23,304 bases of DNA from Peptococcaceae bacterium (GCA_031264885.1 JAISDM010000139.1:1-23304); one strand, 5' to 3'; positions 6,555-15,867 are shown, counted from the stretch's first letter. The notes: a model not told the origin generated them from the sequence alone. Translations and numbers: made by a program.

Positions 6555-7712
6555 GGCTTCGATTGGGTTAAGGGAGGACGCCCGCCAGGCGGGATACACG
6601 CCGAACACAATGCCCACCACCAGAGAGAATCCGAAGGCGATGCCGATCACCGGCATCGAAATTGCCGTGGTCAGGCTCTCAAACAGCTGTTCCACAGCCA
6701 TGGACAAACCTATCCCTCCCGCGACGCCGATCAGTCCGCCCGTGGCGCTGATGACGACGGCCTCGATCATGAATTGGGTCAGGATATCCATTTTTTTGGC
6801 GCCGATGGCCTTGCGCACGCCGATCTCACGGGTCCGCTCGGTGACGGACACCAGCATGATGTTCATAATGCCGATGCCGCCCACCAGAAGAGAAATCCCC
6901 GCGATGCCCCCAATCATAGCGGAAAGCATGGCCGTGGCCTCCGTGACGGTTTCTAACAGCTGGCTTTGATTAAAAATATTATAATAATCGGTATTTTGGT
7001 ATTTCATGAACAAATCCGTTTCCAGGGTCTCCATGACCGTGTCCACCGCGGCGGCGTCCCTGGCCTGGATGTTGACCTGGCGGATCCCGGTGCTTTGCAG
7101 CGCCCGCTGCGCCGTCGAAAAAGGGATCAGTATCCGCGTGTCGGAGGATCCGCCGATGCTGCTGCCCTGGCTTTCAAGGACCCCCACAATCGAATATTCC
7201 AGTCCGAATACCCGCAGAGACTCGCCCACGGGCAAAGCGCTGCCAAAAAGCTCCGTGGCCACCTCGGAGCCGATCACCGCCACATGCTCCCGGCTGTCGT
7301 CGTCCAGAACGCACAGCCCCCGGCCCGTCTCCACCTTGAGATTGCCGATCTCGTGGTACGCCGCGGTGGATCCTTCCACGGTCACTTGCATCGTTTCGGT
7401 TCCGGCCTTAATCAGTGCGCTGCCGTTGACCACCGGCGCGATGTAGAGGATCTCCTCCATATCCGCCCATTTATTGATGTCGTCCAAGGACAGTGTGCCT
7501 TGATTGCCCCGCCCCCGGATGTTGACCGTCAGCAAATTGGAGCCCATGCTTTGGAGCCGGTCCGTCACCCCTTTTGTGGCGCCCGCGGCCAAGGATACCA
7601 GCACGATGACGGAAGCCACGCCGATGATGACCCCCAGCATGGTCAAAAGGGAGCGCATTTTATTGCCCAAAACCCCGGATATTCCCATCTTAAACGCCTG
7701 CAAAACACCCAT
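6543..7712 (-). CDS. MacB/FtsX-type ABC transporter permease
   Basis: A 389-residue permease of the MacB/YknZ class. It has one membrane segment near the N-terminus (SLLTMLGVIIGVASVIVLVS, residues 21-40), then a large extracytoplasmic domain of about 220 residues (MacB_PCD), then three membrane segments near 270-295, 320-345 and 360-380 (FtsX domain), including GGIGIMNIMLVSVTERTREI, a hallmark of the family. This mechanotransmission-type permease drives export rather than import. Its ATG follows the ATPase stop by one base, and GGGAG within the end of that gene serves as ribosome binding site. It is the third gene of an adaptor-ATPase-permease operon. The substrate could be an antimicrobial peptide, antibiotic or lipopeptide and cannot be named. 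Confidence 0.94.
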   Translation of the reverse strand: MGVLQAFKMGISGVLGNKMRSLLTMLGVIIGVASVIVLVSLAAGATKGVTDRLQSMGSNLLTVNIRGRGNQGTLSLDDINKWADMEEILYIAPVVNGSALIKAGTETMQVTVEGSTAAYHEIGNLKVETGRGLCVLDDDSREHVAVIGSEVATELFGSALPVGESLRVFGLEYSIVGVLESQGSSIGGSSDTRILIPFSTAQRALQSTGIRQVNIQARDAAAVDTVMETLETDLFMKYQNTDYYNIFNQSQLLETVTEATAMLSAMIGGIAGISLLVGGIGIMNIMLVSVTERTREIGVRKAIGAKKMDILTQFMIEAVVISATGGLIGVAGGIGLSMAVEQLFESLTTAISMPVIGIAFGFSLVVGIVFGVYPAWRASSLNPIEALRM

Positions 7713-7713
7713 T

Positions 7714-8388
7714 TTATCTGCTCCCTTCCTCGTACATGCGCCCGTCCTCTATGCGCACGACCCTGCCCGCCCGGTCGGCCACGCTCTGATCATGAGTAAT
7801 CAGCACGATGGTGCGGCCTTTGTCATTCAGATCTTGCAAAATCCTGAGAACCTCCTTGCCTGAGGCGCTGTCCAGATTCCCCGTGGGTTCGTCCGCCAGC
7901 AGAAGCGGCGGATCCCCCGCCAGCGCCCTGGCGATGGCCGCGCGCTGCTGCTGCCCGCCGGACAACTCCACCGGCTTATGGCGCACCCTGTCCCCCAAGC
8001 CCACCTGGGTCAAAGCCTCGACCGCCCGGCGCTTGCGCTCTTCCCTGCCCAGCCCGCGATAAACCAGGGGCAGCTCCACATTTTCCAGGGCGCTTAACTT
8101 GGGAAGCAAGTGAAAACTCTGGAACACGAAGCCTATCTTAAAATTACGGACCACCGCCAGCTGGGAGTCGGTCATTGTGCTCACATCCTGGCCGTCCAGA
8201 TGATAAATCCCCGAAGTGGGCGTATCCAGGCATCCGATCAGATTCATCAGCGTGGATTTGCCGGAGCCAGAAGGCCCGATGATCGCTACAAATTCCCCCT
8301 CCGCCACATGGAAGCAAACGTCTGTCAGCGCGTGTACCTGCACTTTGCCTGTATCATATACTTTGTGAATGGATTCCATATTCAGCAT
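7714..8388 (-). CDS. ABC transporter ATP-binding protein (MacB/LolD-like)
   Basis: A 224-residue ATPase. Walker A is GPSGSGKS (residues 38-45), the Q-loop is in FVFQSFHLLP (87-96), the signature is LSGGQQQR (142-149), Walker B is LLLADEP (162-168) with catalytic Glu, and the H-loop is ITHD. All catalytic motifs are intact and the length is standard. The ATG at 8388 is 12 bases after the adaptor stop, with GGGGGGCGCGGA upstream. It pairs with the permease just downstream and energises the exporter at the cytoplasmic face. Confidence 0.95.
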   Translation of the reverse strand: MLNMESIHKVYDTGKVQVHALTDVCFHVAEGEFVAIIGPSGSGKSTLMNLIGCLDTPTSGIYHLDGQDVSTMTDSQLAVVRNFKIGFVFQSFHLLPKLSALENVELPLVYRGLGREERKRRAVEALTQVGLGDRVRHKPVELSGGQQQRAAIARALAGDPPLLLADEPTGNLDSASGKEVLRILQDLNDKGRTIVLITHDQSVADRAGRVVRIEDGRMYEEGSR

Positions 8389-8400
8389 GTCCGCGCCCCC

Positions 8401-10485
8401 CTATCTGGGCTGGGGGGCCGGGCCCGCCGAATCGACGGCGCCTCTGATCATCACGCCGCCGCCGCCTCCCCCTGGCCCCATGCCGCCGAACATCATTTGA
8501 TTCCCGTTCATGCCGGCGGTAGCGTTGTTGGCCGGAATGATCACGACCGCGCCTTCTTCCAGGCCGGACAGGATTTCCACGAAATTCTCATTGCTGACCC
8601 CCACCTCTACGATCACCGCGTTGGCGGGCAAGCGGGACAGGACGTCCGCGCCGGCGCCGTCTCTGCCGCTGGAGGAACCCGCGCCGACCGCGTCCGTATC
8701 TGTGCCGGCTTGTGACGCGCCGGCTTGCGGCTCGCCCGATCCAGGAGCGCCGGATCCGTCCGCGCCCGCGCTGTCTTGTCCCGCGCTCACGCTGCCTTGT
8801 CCCGCGCCTGCGCCGGGAGCGCTCGATCCGCCCGCGCCCGCGCTGCCTTGTCCCGCGCCCGGGCCGGTCGCGTCCGTACCTGCGCCCGCCTGCGTCTCAC
8901 CCGCGCCGGGTTCGCCCGCAGCCGTTCGCGGCGCGCCCGAACCGTCTGGGCCGGCGGCGCCGGGTTCACCCCCGCCTGCGCCAGCCCGTCCCCGTCCCGC
9001 GCCCGATCCGCCCTCGGCGCCCGTGCCCGTCCCGGCCGCGTCTCCGCCCGCGCCGTTCGCCGCCGGAGGCGCCTGCCGGCCCGTCCCGGCCGAAGCCGGG
9101 TTTTGCCCCGCCCCGGCGGCGCCTTCACTGAGCAGCACATACCGCACATTCCTGAAGCTCTGCACCGCCGAAACCGGCAAGAGCAGCGTATCCTCCTTCA
9201 TGGCCGTGATGATCTCCATATCACAGTTCATTCCCAACTTCAAGCCTTCCCAGTCCGCGACCTCCACAATCACCCAATAATACGTCACGCCGCCGGAGGA
9301 CTGCCCCTCGGACGCCACCTGAGTCACGACCCCCACGTATGTTCTGCCCGTCACCGCGTCCGCCGTCACCTGAACCTCCTGGCCGATACGCACCTTATCT
9401 ATGTCCAATTCATCCAGCTGGAACGCGATCTGAATCCGGGACGAATCCACCACCTTGCCAAACACCTGATTCTTCGTTACCTGATCCCCCGTCTGAACCA
9501 GAGGCGCCACCTGGCCGTTCAGATCCATGGAAGCGTAATAATACCCCTCGAAGGGCGCCACGAGGGACTCATTCTGATTGATGTCCGTCAGCGCCTCCTG
9601 GATACTGGCTTCTTTTTCCAATATTTGGGCGGAAAGCGCCTGACTGTCGATGCTGTACAAAAGCGTTCCGCTTGCCACCACATCGCCCTCGCTCACATAA
9701 ATATCCGTCAGGGTTCCCTCCGCCGTGGCCTTCACATCCTGGGGCGCCTCGGCGGTGAACAGCCCCGCCAGAGCCGCGTCCTCACCGGCGCCCGGCCCCG
9801 TCACCCGGGCCAGAATCTCGCCTTCCAGACTCTGGACGCCGCCGAGACTCACCGTGTACAGCCAAAAATCCTGTCCGTTCAGATTGGAGCGCCTGGGCGT
9901 CTCCACGATCCGGGCCGACACACTGCCCGTGTAATCCACCATGTCCAGCTGCAGCGTATCGCCCGCCTGCCATGTCTGTCCCTCGTCCGTCACCTGAAGG
10001 GATCCTTTGTTGATGTCCACCACCGACAAAATCACAGTTCCGTTAGACACCTTCTGCCCCTTGAGGACATTCACGCTGACCACGCGCCCGTCGAATCCCA
10101 GCCTGTAATTCAGCTCCGCCTGTCTTTCCTTCAATTGGCCCAATTCATTGGAATACTGATCCAGCCGCAGATCCTTATTTTTGATCTCCGGGCAATCCAC
10201 CTGGAACAGCAGCTGAGACGCGCCCACCAGCTCGCCGTCCCTCACATTCACCAGTTCAACCGTGGCGTCCCCCGGCGCTTTGATCACATACTCCCTGGCC
10301 GACGCCACAGGCCCGCTTCCCTCCACGCTGGAATAAATAGAGCCTCTGGTCACGGCCGCGGTTATTTCCTGAGTCTGGGCCGACGCCGCGACCCCCCTGG
10401 GCATGAATTTCCAGGCCGCCGCTCCCGCGGCAATGATCAGCGCCAAAAAGATGATCATTTTCTTATGCTTTCCCAACCATTTCAT
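8401..10485 (-). CDS. HlyD/MacA-type membrane fusion adaptor with Gly/Ala-rich linker
   Basis: A 694-residue adaptor for the downstream ABC exporter, far longer than typical MacA/YknX proteins (around 370-400). Residues 9-26 form an N-terminal membrane anchor. Barrel-sandwich (biotinyl-lipoyl-like) segments occur near 64-95, 131-155 and 250-280, and a beta-barrel region near 340-430. Residues about 455-615 are a low-complexity run rich in Gly, Ala, Ser, Pro, Gln and acidic residues; after it the usual C-terminal domain resumes (NAVIVEVGVSNENFVEILSGLEEGAVVI), ending in a glycine-rich tail. The extended coiled-coil hairpin used to contact outer-membrane channels is short (about 100-130 and 285-305), as expected for a Gram-positive. 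AAGGAG precedes the ATG by about ten bases. The long open frame on the opposite strand is a codon-bias shadow. Confidence 0.9.
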   Translation of the reverse strand: MKWLGKHKKMIIFLALIIAAGAAAWKFMPRGVAASAQTQEITAAVTRGSIYSSVEGSGPVASAREYVIKAPGDATVELVNVRDGELVGASQLLFQVDCPEIKNKDLRLDQYSNELGQLKERQAELNYRLGFDGRVVSVNVLKGQKVSNGTVILSVVDINKGSLQVTDEGQTWQAGDTLQLDMVDYTGSVSARIVETPRRSNLNGQDFWLYTVSLGGVQSLEGEILARVTGPGAGEDAALAGLFTAEAPQDVKATAEGTLTDIYVSEGDVVASGTLLYSIDSQALSAQILEKEASIQEALTDINQNESLVAPFEGYYYASMDLNGQVAPLVQTGDQVTKNQVFGKVVDSSRIQIAFQLDELDIDKVRIGQEVQVTADAVTGRTYVGVVTQVASEGQSSGGVTYYWVIVEVADWEGLKLGMNCDMEIITAMKEDTLLLPVSAVQSFRNVRYVLLSEGAAGAGQNPASAGTGRQAPPAANGAGGDAAGTGTGAEGGSGAGRGRAGAGGGEPGAAGPDGSGAPRTAAGEPGAGETQAGAGTDATGPGAGQGSAGAGGSSAPGAGAGQGSVSAGQDSAGADGSGAPGSGEPQAGASQAGTDTDAVGAGSSSGRDGAGADVLSRLPANAVIVEVGVSNENFVEILSGLEEGAVVIIPANNATAGMNGNQMMFGGMGPGGGGGGVMIRGAVDSAGPAPQPR
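8641..9123 (-). repeat. Low-complexity, internally repetitive coding segment
   Basis: GC-very-rich DNA made of diverged repeats coding for GAGAGQGS, AGAGGS and SGAPGSGEP-like motifs, inserted between the beta-barrel and the C-terminal domain of the adaptor. The near-duplicate motifs (GAGQGSAGAGGSSAPGAG then AGQGSVSAGQDSAGADGSG) suggest growth by slippage or unequal recombination. The reading frame is kept open throughout, so the segment is translated. Confidence 0.8.
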
Positions 10486-10608
10486 GCAGGCACACTCCTT
10501 CGCAATCAGTTCACAACAACAATTCCAGTATAACGCCCGCGTGTGTCAGGATTGTGAAAATCCGCTGTCCGTTCCATGATTTTTCCGATACGTTACCACC
10601 CCGTCATA

Positions 10609-11601
10609 TCATTTCTGCGTGTCCGTCGCGGCGGGGGACGCGGGCAGGTTCGCGTATTGTATGTCCGCCTCTTCGATGACCTCTGTCAGGAACGCCTCAA
10701 ATACGGCCTGTTTCCGTTCCGCCAGCAGGTTGCCTTCGATCTCGCTCCGGACCTCTTCCAAATCCCTGCGGCGCGCGGCTGTTTTGTTCTCCAAAAGGAT
10801 CACGTGATACCCAAATTCGCTCTGAACCGGCGCCTTTGTGTACTCGCCCGGCTCACTCAAGGCAAAGGCCGCGTCCTTATAGGGCTGCACATAGGGCCCG
10901 TCCGCGTCAAACTCGGGAATGTCCCCGCCGTTATCTTTGGCGCTGGCGTCGCTCGACCTAGTCCTCGCCAATTCCGCGAAGTCGGAGCCTTCGTCCAGTT
11001 CCCGGATGATCTCCTGGGCTTCCTCTTCCGTATCCACCACGATGTTCCTGGTTTTGACCGTCTGATTCACCACAAACAGATCCGAGTTTTCTTCATAATA
11101 ATTCCGGATCAGCGCCTCATCCACGGTCACGTCCTGGGTGATTTGTGTATACAAAGCCTGGAGCGTCATATTGTTCTCGAAATAAGTCCTTAAACTTTTT
11201 TCCGTAAAACCCTTCTGCTTCAAATCCGCCCTGAACAGCTCCATATCCGGTTTCCCGCCGGTGTCGGCAAACTGCTGCCTGTAATTATCAAACTCAGCGT
11301 CTACAGCCGCCTGGGATACCGCGACGCCGTCGGTTTTGGCCCGCTGGAGCAGCGCGACCTGCTCCATATAACCCTGGATATAATTGACCCGATACTGCTC
11401 AAACATGTCCAGATATTGATTTTTGCCTTCCTCGCCGCCCCAGAACTGCAAGTACCATTCGTCAAACTCCTTCTCATACACATTGACTCCGTTCACAGTG
11501 CCCAGCAGCGTCCCGGAAGTCAAACCGCAGCCCGCCGCCGTCACCCAGAACAGAACCATCAGGCCCAATAAGCCGCGCCCTATTTGCCGTTTCATTCGCA
11601 T
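10609..11601 (-). CDS. PrsA/SurA-like peptidyl-prolyl isomerase lipoprotein
   Basis: A 330-residue extracytoplasmic foldase. A basic N-terminus and hydrophobic stretch are followed by VTAAGC, a plausible lipobox with Cys near residue 25, so it is probably a membrane-anchored lipoprotein. A SurA_N/trigger-factor-like helical region (about 50-170) precedes a parvulin (PpiC) domain at about 180-275, with VKTRNIVVDTEEEAQEII, GSDFAELARTRSSDASAKDNGGDI and SEFGYHVILLENK as family signatures. The start at 11601 is chosen because AAAGGGG lies six bases upstream; an ATG two codons earlier abuts that site. It begins 12 bases after the mfd stop and is probably co-transcribed. A foldase after mfd is a known arrangement in Clostridia and Bacilli. 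Confidence 0.9.
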   Translation of the reverse strand: MRMKRQIGRGLLGLMVLFWVTAAGCGLTSGTLLGTVNGVNVYEKEFDEWYLQFWGGEEGKNQYLDMFEQYRVNYIQGYMEQVALLQRAKTDGVAVSQAAVDAEFDNYRQQFADTGGKPDMELFRADLKQKGFTEKSLRTYFENNMTLQALYTQITQDVTVDEALIRNYYEENSDLFVVNQTVKTRNIVVDTEEEAQEIIRELDEGSDFAELARTRSSDASAKDNGGDIPEFDADGPYVQPYKDAAFALSEPGEYTKAPVQSEFGYHVILLENKTAARRRDLEEVRSEIEGNLLAERKQAVFEAFLTEVIEEADIQYANLPASPAATDTQK

Positions 11602-11613
11602 ATCCATCCCCTT

Positions 11614-14600
11614 TCAAACACTCTCGTTGGCAAGCGCCGATATCTCCGATACCAATTCCCCCAGGAAATCCAGCGTCCGCTCCTTCTCCATCCGCATCAG
11701 ATCCAGCTCAATCTCCAGGCCCGCCGCCGCGTTGAAACTCACCTGGCGCCGGTATTTGCGAACCAGGTCCATCAGCTGATTGCCCTTCAGCAGATGATCG
11801 TCCCGCATCTTCAGCTTAATGCGGTTCTGATCCTGGGCGATGGCGGCAATCCTGGCCTTCTTCGCGACGACTTTGACGGCGGCGATGCGCAGGAGATTCT
11901 CCAGCGGCTCCGGGGGATCCCCGAATCGATCCGTCATTTCCTCCCTCAGCGCGTCCACGCCCTCCGGATCCGAGAGCAAGTTGATGCGCTGGTAGAAGTC
12001 GATCTTGGTGCCCTCATCCTCAATATAATTCCCGGGGATATACGCTTTCAGCTGAACCTCCACACACAGAGGATCCTCCGCGGTCACCGGCTCCCCCTTG
12101 CGCTCCCGGATGGCCTCCTCCAGCATATTGCAATACAGGTCAAAGCCCACCGCCGCGATCTGCCCGCTCTGCTCGGGCCCCAGCAGATTCCCCGCGCCGC
12201 GGATCTCCAGATCCTTCATGGCAATCTTGAACCCGGCCCCCAATTCCGTGAACTGCCGTATGGCATAGAGCCTTTTTTCCGCCACCTCCGACAAAACCTT
12301 ATCCTTGGTATACGTCAGATACGCGTAAGCCACCCGGTTCGAGCGCCCGACCCGGCCCCTGAGCTGGTACAGCTGAGCCAGCCCCAGCCGGTCCGCGTTG
12401 TCCACGATCAAGGTGTTGGCGTTGGCCACATCCAATCCGGACTCCACGATGGTGGTGCAGACCAGCACGTCCACATCCCCTTCCATGAAGGCCAGCATGA
12501 CCCGCTCCAGCTGAATCTCGTTCATGCGCCCGTGAGCCGACACCACCCGGGCCTCGGGCAAAAGCGTCTGGAGCTCCCCCGCGGTGATGTCGATGTCCTC
12601 AATCCGGTTATGCACATAATACACCTGCCCGCCTCTGGCCAGCTCCCGGCGCACCGCTTCCCGCACCATCGGTATGGAATGCTCCACCACGAACGTCTGC
12701 ACCGGATACCGGTCCTCCGGAGGCGTCTCAATCACGCTCATATCCCGAAGCCCCGTCAAAGACATGTGCAATGTCCTCGGAATAGGCGTGGCGGTCAGAG
12801 TCAGCACATCCACAGACTCGCGCATCTGTTTGATCCGCTCCTTGTGGGTCACCCCGAACCGCTGCTCCTCATCCACCACCAGAAGCCCCAGATCCTTGAA
12901 CTCCACATCCTTGGAGAGCAGACGGTGTGTGCCGATCACAATATCCACCCGGCCGCTTTTGATGTCGCATAAGATCTGTTTCTGCTCCTTAGGCGTCTTG
13001 AACCGGTTCAGCACATTCACATTCATGGCAAAACCCTCGAAACGTTCCCTGAAGGTGTTATAATGCTGCTGCGCCAATACGGTGGTTGGAACCAGCACAG
13101 CCACCTGCTTGCCGCTGCTGACCGCTTTGAACGCCGCCCGCATCGCCACTTCCGTCTTGCCGTAACCCACATCGCCGCAGAGCAGCCGGTCCATGACCTT
13201 GGGTTTTTCCATGTCTATTTTGACCTCCTGAATGGAGCGCAGCTGATCCCGGGTCTCCTCATAAGGAAAAACCTCCTCGAAATCCTTCTGCCAGGGCGTG
13301 TCTTCCATAAAGGCAAATCCCTGAATGGATTCCCTGACCGCGTACAGCGCCAGCAGATCCTCGGCCAAATCCTGAACCGCTTTTTTTACCTTGTTCCGGG
13401 TCCGGTTCCAGTCGCTGCCGCCCAGTTTGGACAGCTTGGCGGCCCCGCTTTCCTGCCCGCCGTATTTCTGGAGCAGGGAAGCCTGATCCGTCGGCACATA
13501 CAGCCGGTCCTCCCCCTGATACCGTATCACCAGGTAGTCCCGCACCGCGTCCCCCACCGTCAGGTTCTCAATGCCCTGGTAGCGCCCGATCCCGTGGCTC
13601 ACATGCACGACATAATCCCCAGGCTTGAGATCCTCCAGCATCAAGACCCGCTTGCCCTCCTCGAAGAGCTTCTTGGGCGCGCGCTTCTTGGGCTGATGGA
13701 AGATCTCCGCCTCAGACAAGACCACCAGCTTCCAATTAGGGAACTCGAATCCCCCCGTCAACTTGCCCAGCACCATCGCCGTCTGACGCGACTGCAGCTG
13801 AAAGGACGCGTTCTGGAAAAAAACCTCTATGCCCATATCCCGCAGCGAGTCCTGGAGCCGCTCCCCCCGTTCCCTGGAATTAATCACGATCAGAACCCCA
13901 TAACCCAGCCGCCGCCATTCCTTCAATTCGTCCGACAGGATTTGGGTTTTGCCCATGGTGGAGGCGACGGTTTTGGCGGTAACGCCCAGCAAGCTCATAC
14001 CCTTCATCCAGCTGGGAACCTTCGGCAGCAGCGAAAAAGCCAACAGCCGGCACTGGCCAAAAATCTTCGTCCACTCGTCAAAGCCGATATAGTTCTCCGC
14101 CTGTCCCGGCAAAACCTGACCCTTCTCCAGCAGGCCGACAAATATCTCATGGGTCTCCCGTTCTCTCAGCGCGGCGGCCTCCGCCTGCCGGCCGTGTTCG
14201 TCCAGAATGACCAGAGGGTCCCGTTTGAAATAGGACAGCAGCGTGTATTTCTTCTGGAAAAAATAGGGCGCCAGCTGTTCATGCCCGGGGAAGTAGCTGC
14301 CCTCCGCCAAGAACTCCTGAATCTGGCGGGACCGCTCGATGAGGGAGCGGTTGGCGCTCCGGTACTTCTTCCCCTCCGCCTCCAGCCTTTGAATGGCCTG
14401 CTCCTTTAAGGAAACGTCCATAAAAAACTCAGCGGCGGGAGACAGGGTGATCTCCCGGAGTTTCTCGGTGGACCGCTGGGTCTCGGCGGAAAAAAACCGG
14501 ATGGAATCCACTTCATCGTCAAAAAACTCCAGGCGCCAGGGCGCCGGGGCCACCGGGCAGAACACATCCAAGATACCGCCTCTCACGGCGAACTGGCCTT

Positions 14601-15135
14601 TCTCCTCCACCCGGTCCACACGCTCATATCCCAGCTCAACCAAACGGGAAATCAGCAGATCCAACTGAATCCGCCCCCCGACCTTCAACTCCAAAAAGCC
14701 GCTGTAAAAGGACGCCGGCTCCATCAGAACCTGGGACAGGGCGTCCAAAGTGGTCACCACCACCACGGGCCCCGGCTCCGTCAGCAAAGCCCACAGCACC
14801 TCCATACGTTTGTGCCGGGTCTCTTTGCTCTGGGCGATGACCTCAAAGGGCAAAATGTCCAGGCTTGGGAAATAATTCACATAGAAACGGGACTCTTCCT
14901 CCCGGGTACTCAGCCAGAAGTTGAGATCATCAAAGAATTCCCGTCCCCTTTGTTCCGTCTCCGCCACGTACAGCAGACTCTGATTCAAATCCCAAACCAT
15001 GGAAGCGGCCAAAAAGCCCTTCTGTGCGCCGGTGACCCCATAAATCAAATTCGATTTCTTCTGTTTTATCTGATCCAGTATATAGGCATACTCATGGTTG
15101 AGTTTCACGTATTGCCCCAGGGACTCCATCCCCAT
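11614..15135 (-). CDS. mfd: Transcription-repair coupling factor Mfd
   Basis: A 1173-residue Mfd, full length for the family. It removes RNA polymerase stalled at lesions and recruits UvrA. UvrB-like N-terminal modules occupy about 1-350. An RNA-polymerase-interacting domain is near 500-570 (LKPGDYVVHVSHGIGRYQGI). The RecG-like translocase follows, with Walker A GDVGYGKT at 654-661, DEEQRFGV at 755-762, TATPIPRT at 781-788, motif VI QLRGRVGRS at 924-932, then the TRG region and C-terminal D7 domain. All motifs are intact. The start codon lies inside the end of pth (44-base overlap), with GGAGGGAGAG about ten bases before the ATG, so translation is probably coupled to pth. Confidence 0.97.
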   Translation of the reverse strand: MGMESLGQYVKLNHEYAYILDQIKQKKSNLIYGVTGAQKGFLAASMVWDLNQSLLYVAETEQRGREFFDDLNFWLSTREEESRFYVNYFPSLDILPFEVIAQSKETRHKRMEVLWALLTEPGPVVVVTTLDALSQVLMEPASFYSGFLELKVGGRIQLDLLISRLVELGYERVDRVEEKGQFAVRGGILDVFCPVAPAPWRLEFFDDEVDSIRFFSAETQRSTEKLREITLSPAAEFFMDVSLKEQAIQRLEAEGKKYRSANRSLIERSRQIQEFLAEGSYFPGHEQLAPYFFQKKYTLLSYFKRDPLVILDEHGRQAEAAALRERETHEIFVGLLEKGQVLPGQAENYIGFDEWTKIFGQCRLLAFSLLPKVPSWMKGMSLLGVTAKTVASTMGKTQILSDELKEWRRLGYGVLIVINSRERGERLQDSLRDMGIEVFFQNASFQLQSRQTAMVLGKLTGGFEFPNWKLVVLSEAEIFHQPKKRAPKKLFEEGKRVLMLEDLKPGDYVVHVSHGIGRYQGIENLTVGDAVRDYLVIRYQGEDRLYVPTDQASLLQKYGGQESGAAKLSKLGGSDWNRTRNKVKKAVQDLAEDLLALYAVRESIQGFAFMEDTPWQKDFEEVFPYEETRDQLRSIQEVKIDMEKPKVMDRLLCGDVGYGKTEVAMRAAFKAVSSGKQVAVLVPTTVLAQQHYNTFRERFEGFAMNVNVLNRFKTPKEQKQILCDIKSGRVDIVIGTHRLLSKDVEFKDLGLLVVDEEQRFGVTHKERIKQMRESVDVLTLTATPIPRTLHMSLTGLRDMSVIETPPEDRYPVQTFVVEHSIPMVREAVRRELARGGQVYYVHNRIEDIDITAGELQTLLPEARVVSAHGRMNEIQLERVMLAFMEGDVDVLVCTTIVESGLDVANANTLIVDNADRLGLAQLYQLRGRVGRSNRVAYAYLTYTKDKVLSEVAEKRLYAIRQFTELGAGFKIAMKDLEIRGAGNLLGPEQSGQIAAVGFDLYCNMLEEAIRERKGEPVTAEDPLCVEVQLKAYIPGNYIEDEGTKIDFYQRINLLSDPEGVDALREEMTDRFGDPPEPLENLLRIAAVKVVAKKARIAAIAQDQNRIKLKMRDDHLLKGNQLMDLVRKYRRQVSFNAAAGLEIELDLMRMEKERTLDFLGELVSEISALANESV

Positions 15136-15724
15136 GTTTCTTTATCTCTCCCTCCGCCGCCGTCAAGCCGTTATAGTGGTTCATAGCGGCCGCGCAGCCG
15201 TTTTCGCTCCAGAATTTCAACGCCTCCGCCGCTATGCGCAAAGTTTGTTCCAATGGTGAAAGTTCCTCCCCCGTAAAATTCGATAACACATAAACCTCCG
15301 GCTTCATGAAGTCAGCCGGCCGGCCGACGCCGATTTTCAGCCGGTCATATTCCTGACTGGCCAGGTGTTCCGTAACGGACTTCAGCCCGTTATGCCCGCC
15401 CGCGCCGCCATCCGCCTTAAAGCGCAGCCTTCCAAGGGGCAAATCCATATCATCATGAACCACAACCAGATCATCCAGCCGGTCATGATAAAAATGAATC
15501 AGCCCCATCACGCTTTTCCCACTGAGATTCATAAAAGTCTGCGGCTTGGCCAGAAGCAGTTTCTGATCCCGGTAAGCCCCCTGTCCGATCAGCGCGTCGG
15601 CTTTCTTCTGATCCACGGAGACGCCCAATTCCTTTGCCAGCAGGTCAAGAACCATAAAGCCCACATTATGCCGGTTCTTGCTGTAACGCGCCCCCGGATT
15701 GCCCAAGCCGACAATCAATTTCAC
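15092..15724 (-). CDS. pth: Peptidyl-tRNA hydrolase
   Basis: A 210-residue Pth, which releases peptides from peptidyl-tRNA dropped by ribosomes. The signature GLGNPG is at 6-11, catalytic His at 19 in RHNVGF, FMNLSG at 65-70, HDDMDLPLG at 90-98 with the catalytic Asp equivalent, and GGHNGLKS at 109-116. The start is a GTG at 15724 with a perfect GGAGGT eight bases upstream. The C-terminal 20 or so residues are charged and extend beyond the conserved core; their codons overlap the mfd start. In Bacillus the corresponding order is prs-ctc-pth(spoVC)-fin-mfd; ctc and fin are not seen here. Confidence 0.96.
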   Translation of the reverse strand: MKLIVGLGNPGARYSKNRHNVGFMVLDLLAKELGVSVDQKKADALIGQGAYRDQKLLLAKPQTFMNLSGKSVMGLIHFYHDRLDDLVVVHDDMDLPLGRLRFKADGGAGGHNGLKSVTEHLASQEYDRLKIGVGRPADFMKPEVYVLSNFTGEELSPLEQTLRIAAEALKFWSENGCAAAMNHYNGLTAAEGEIKKHGDGVPGAIRETQP

Positions 15725-15772
15725 CCGTTTTTACCTCCGTCTTCGCCGTATCGGCCCCCGGCCGTCATTCCG

Positions 15773-15867
15773 AATTTGGAAATCCGCGTCTGTCAAAGGC
15801 GGGCGGCAGGATGCCGCCCCTACAGACGCGTCACTCCCGGTACCGTAGGGGCGGCATTCTGCCGCCC
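15773..15867. repeat. Composite repeat with REP-A inverted pair
   Basis: Flank AATTTGGAAATCCG plus GTCAAAGGC (as at 2913) leads into a forward REP-A unit at 15801-15823 (loop GGA). A 21-bp spacer follows, then a reverse unit at 15845-15867 (loop TTC). The pair forms a 67-bp inverted-repeat element between prs and pth. The rest of the 361-bp gap (15725-16085) holds pth's ribosome binding site, the REP-B copy at 15977 and nothing else I can identify. Confidence 0.85.

Noticed and set aside
8725..10533. A 602-codon open frame on the plus strand opposite the adaptor gene
   Set aside because: It is antisense to a gene with clear domains, its product is Arg/His/Pro-rich without recognisable motifs, and it arises from GC-rich codon bias, especially over the Gly/Ala linker.
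10486..10608. Promoter for the ABC exporter operon
   Set aside because: TATACT is present on the minus strand, but no acceptable -35 lies 16-18 bp away; read-through from the mfd-foldase operon is equally possible.
11584..14409. Long plus-strand open frames (462 and 448 codons) opposite mfd
   Set aside because: Mfd is unmistakable on the minus strand over its whole length; the opposite frames are His/Gln/Leu-rich shadows without ribosome binding sites.
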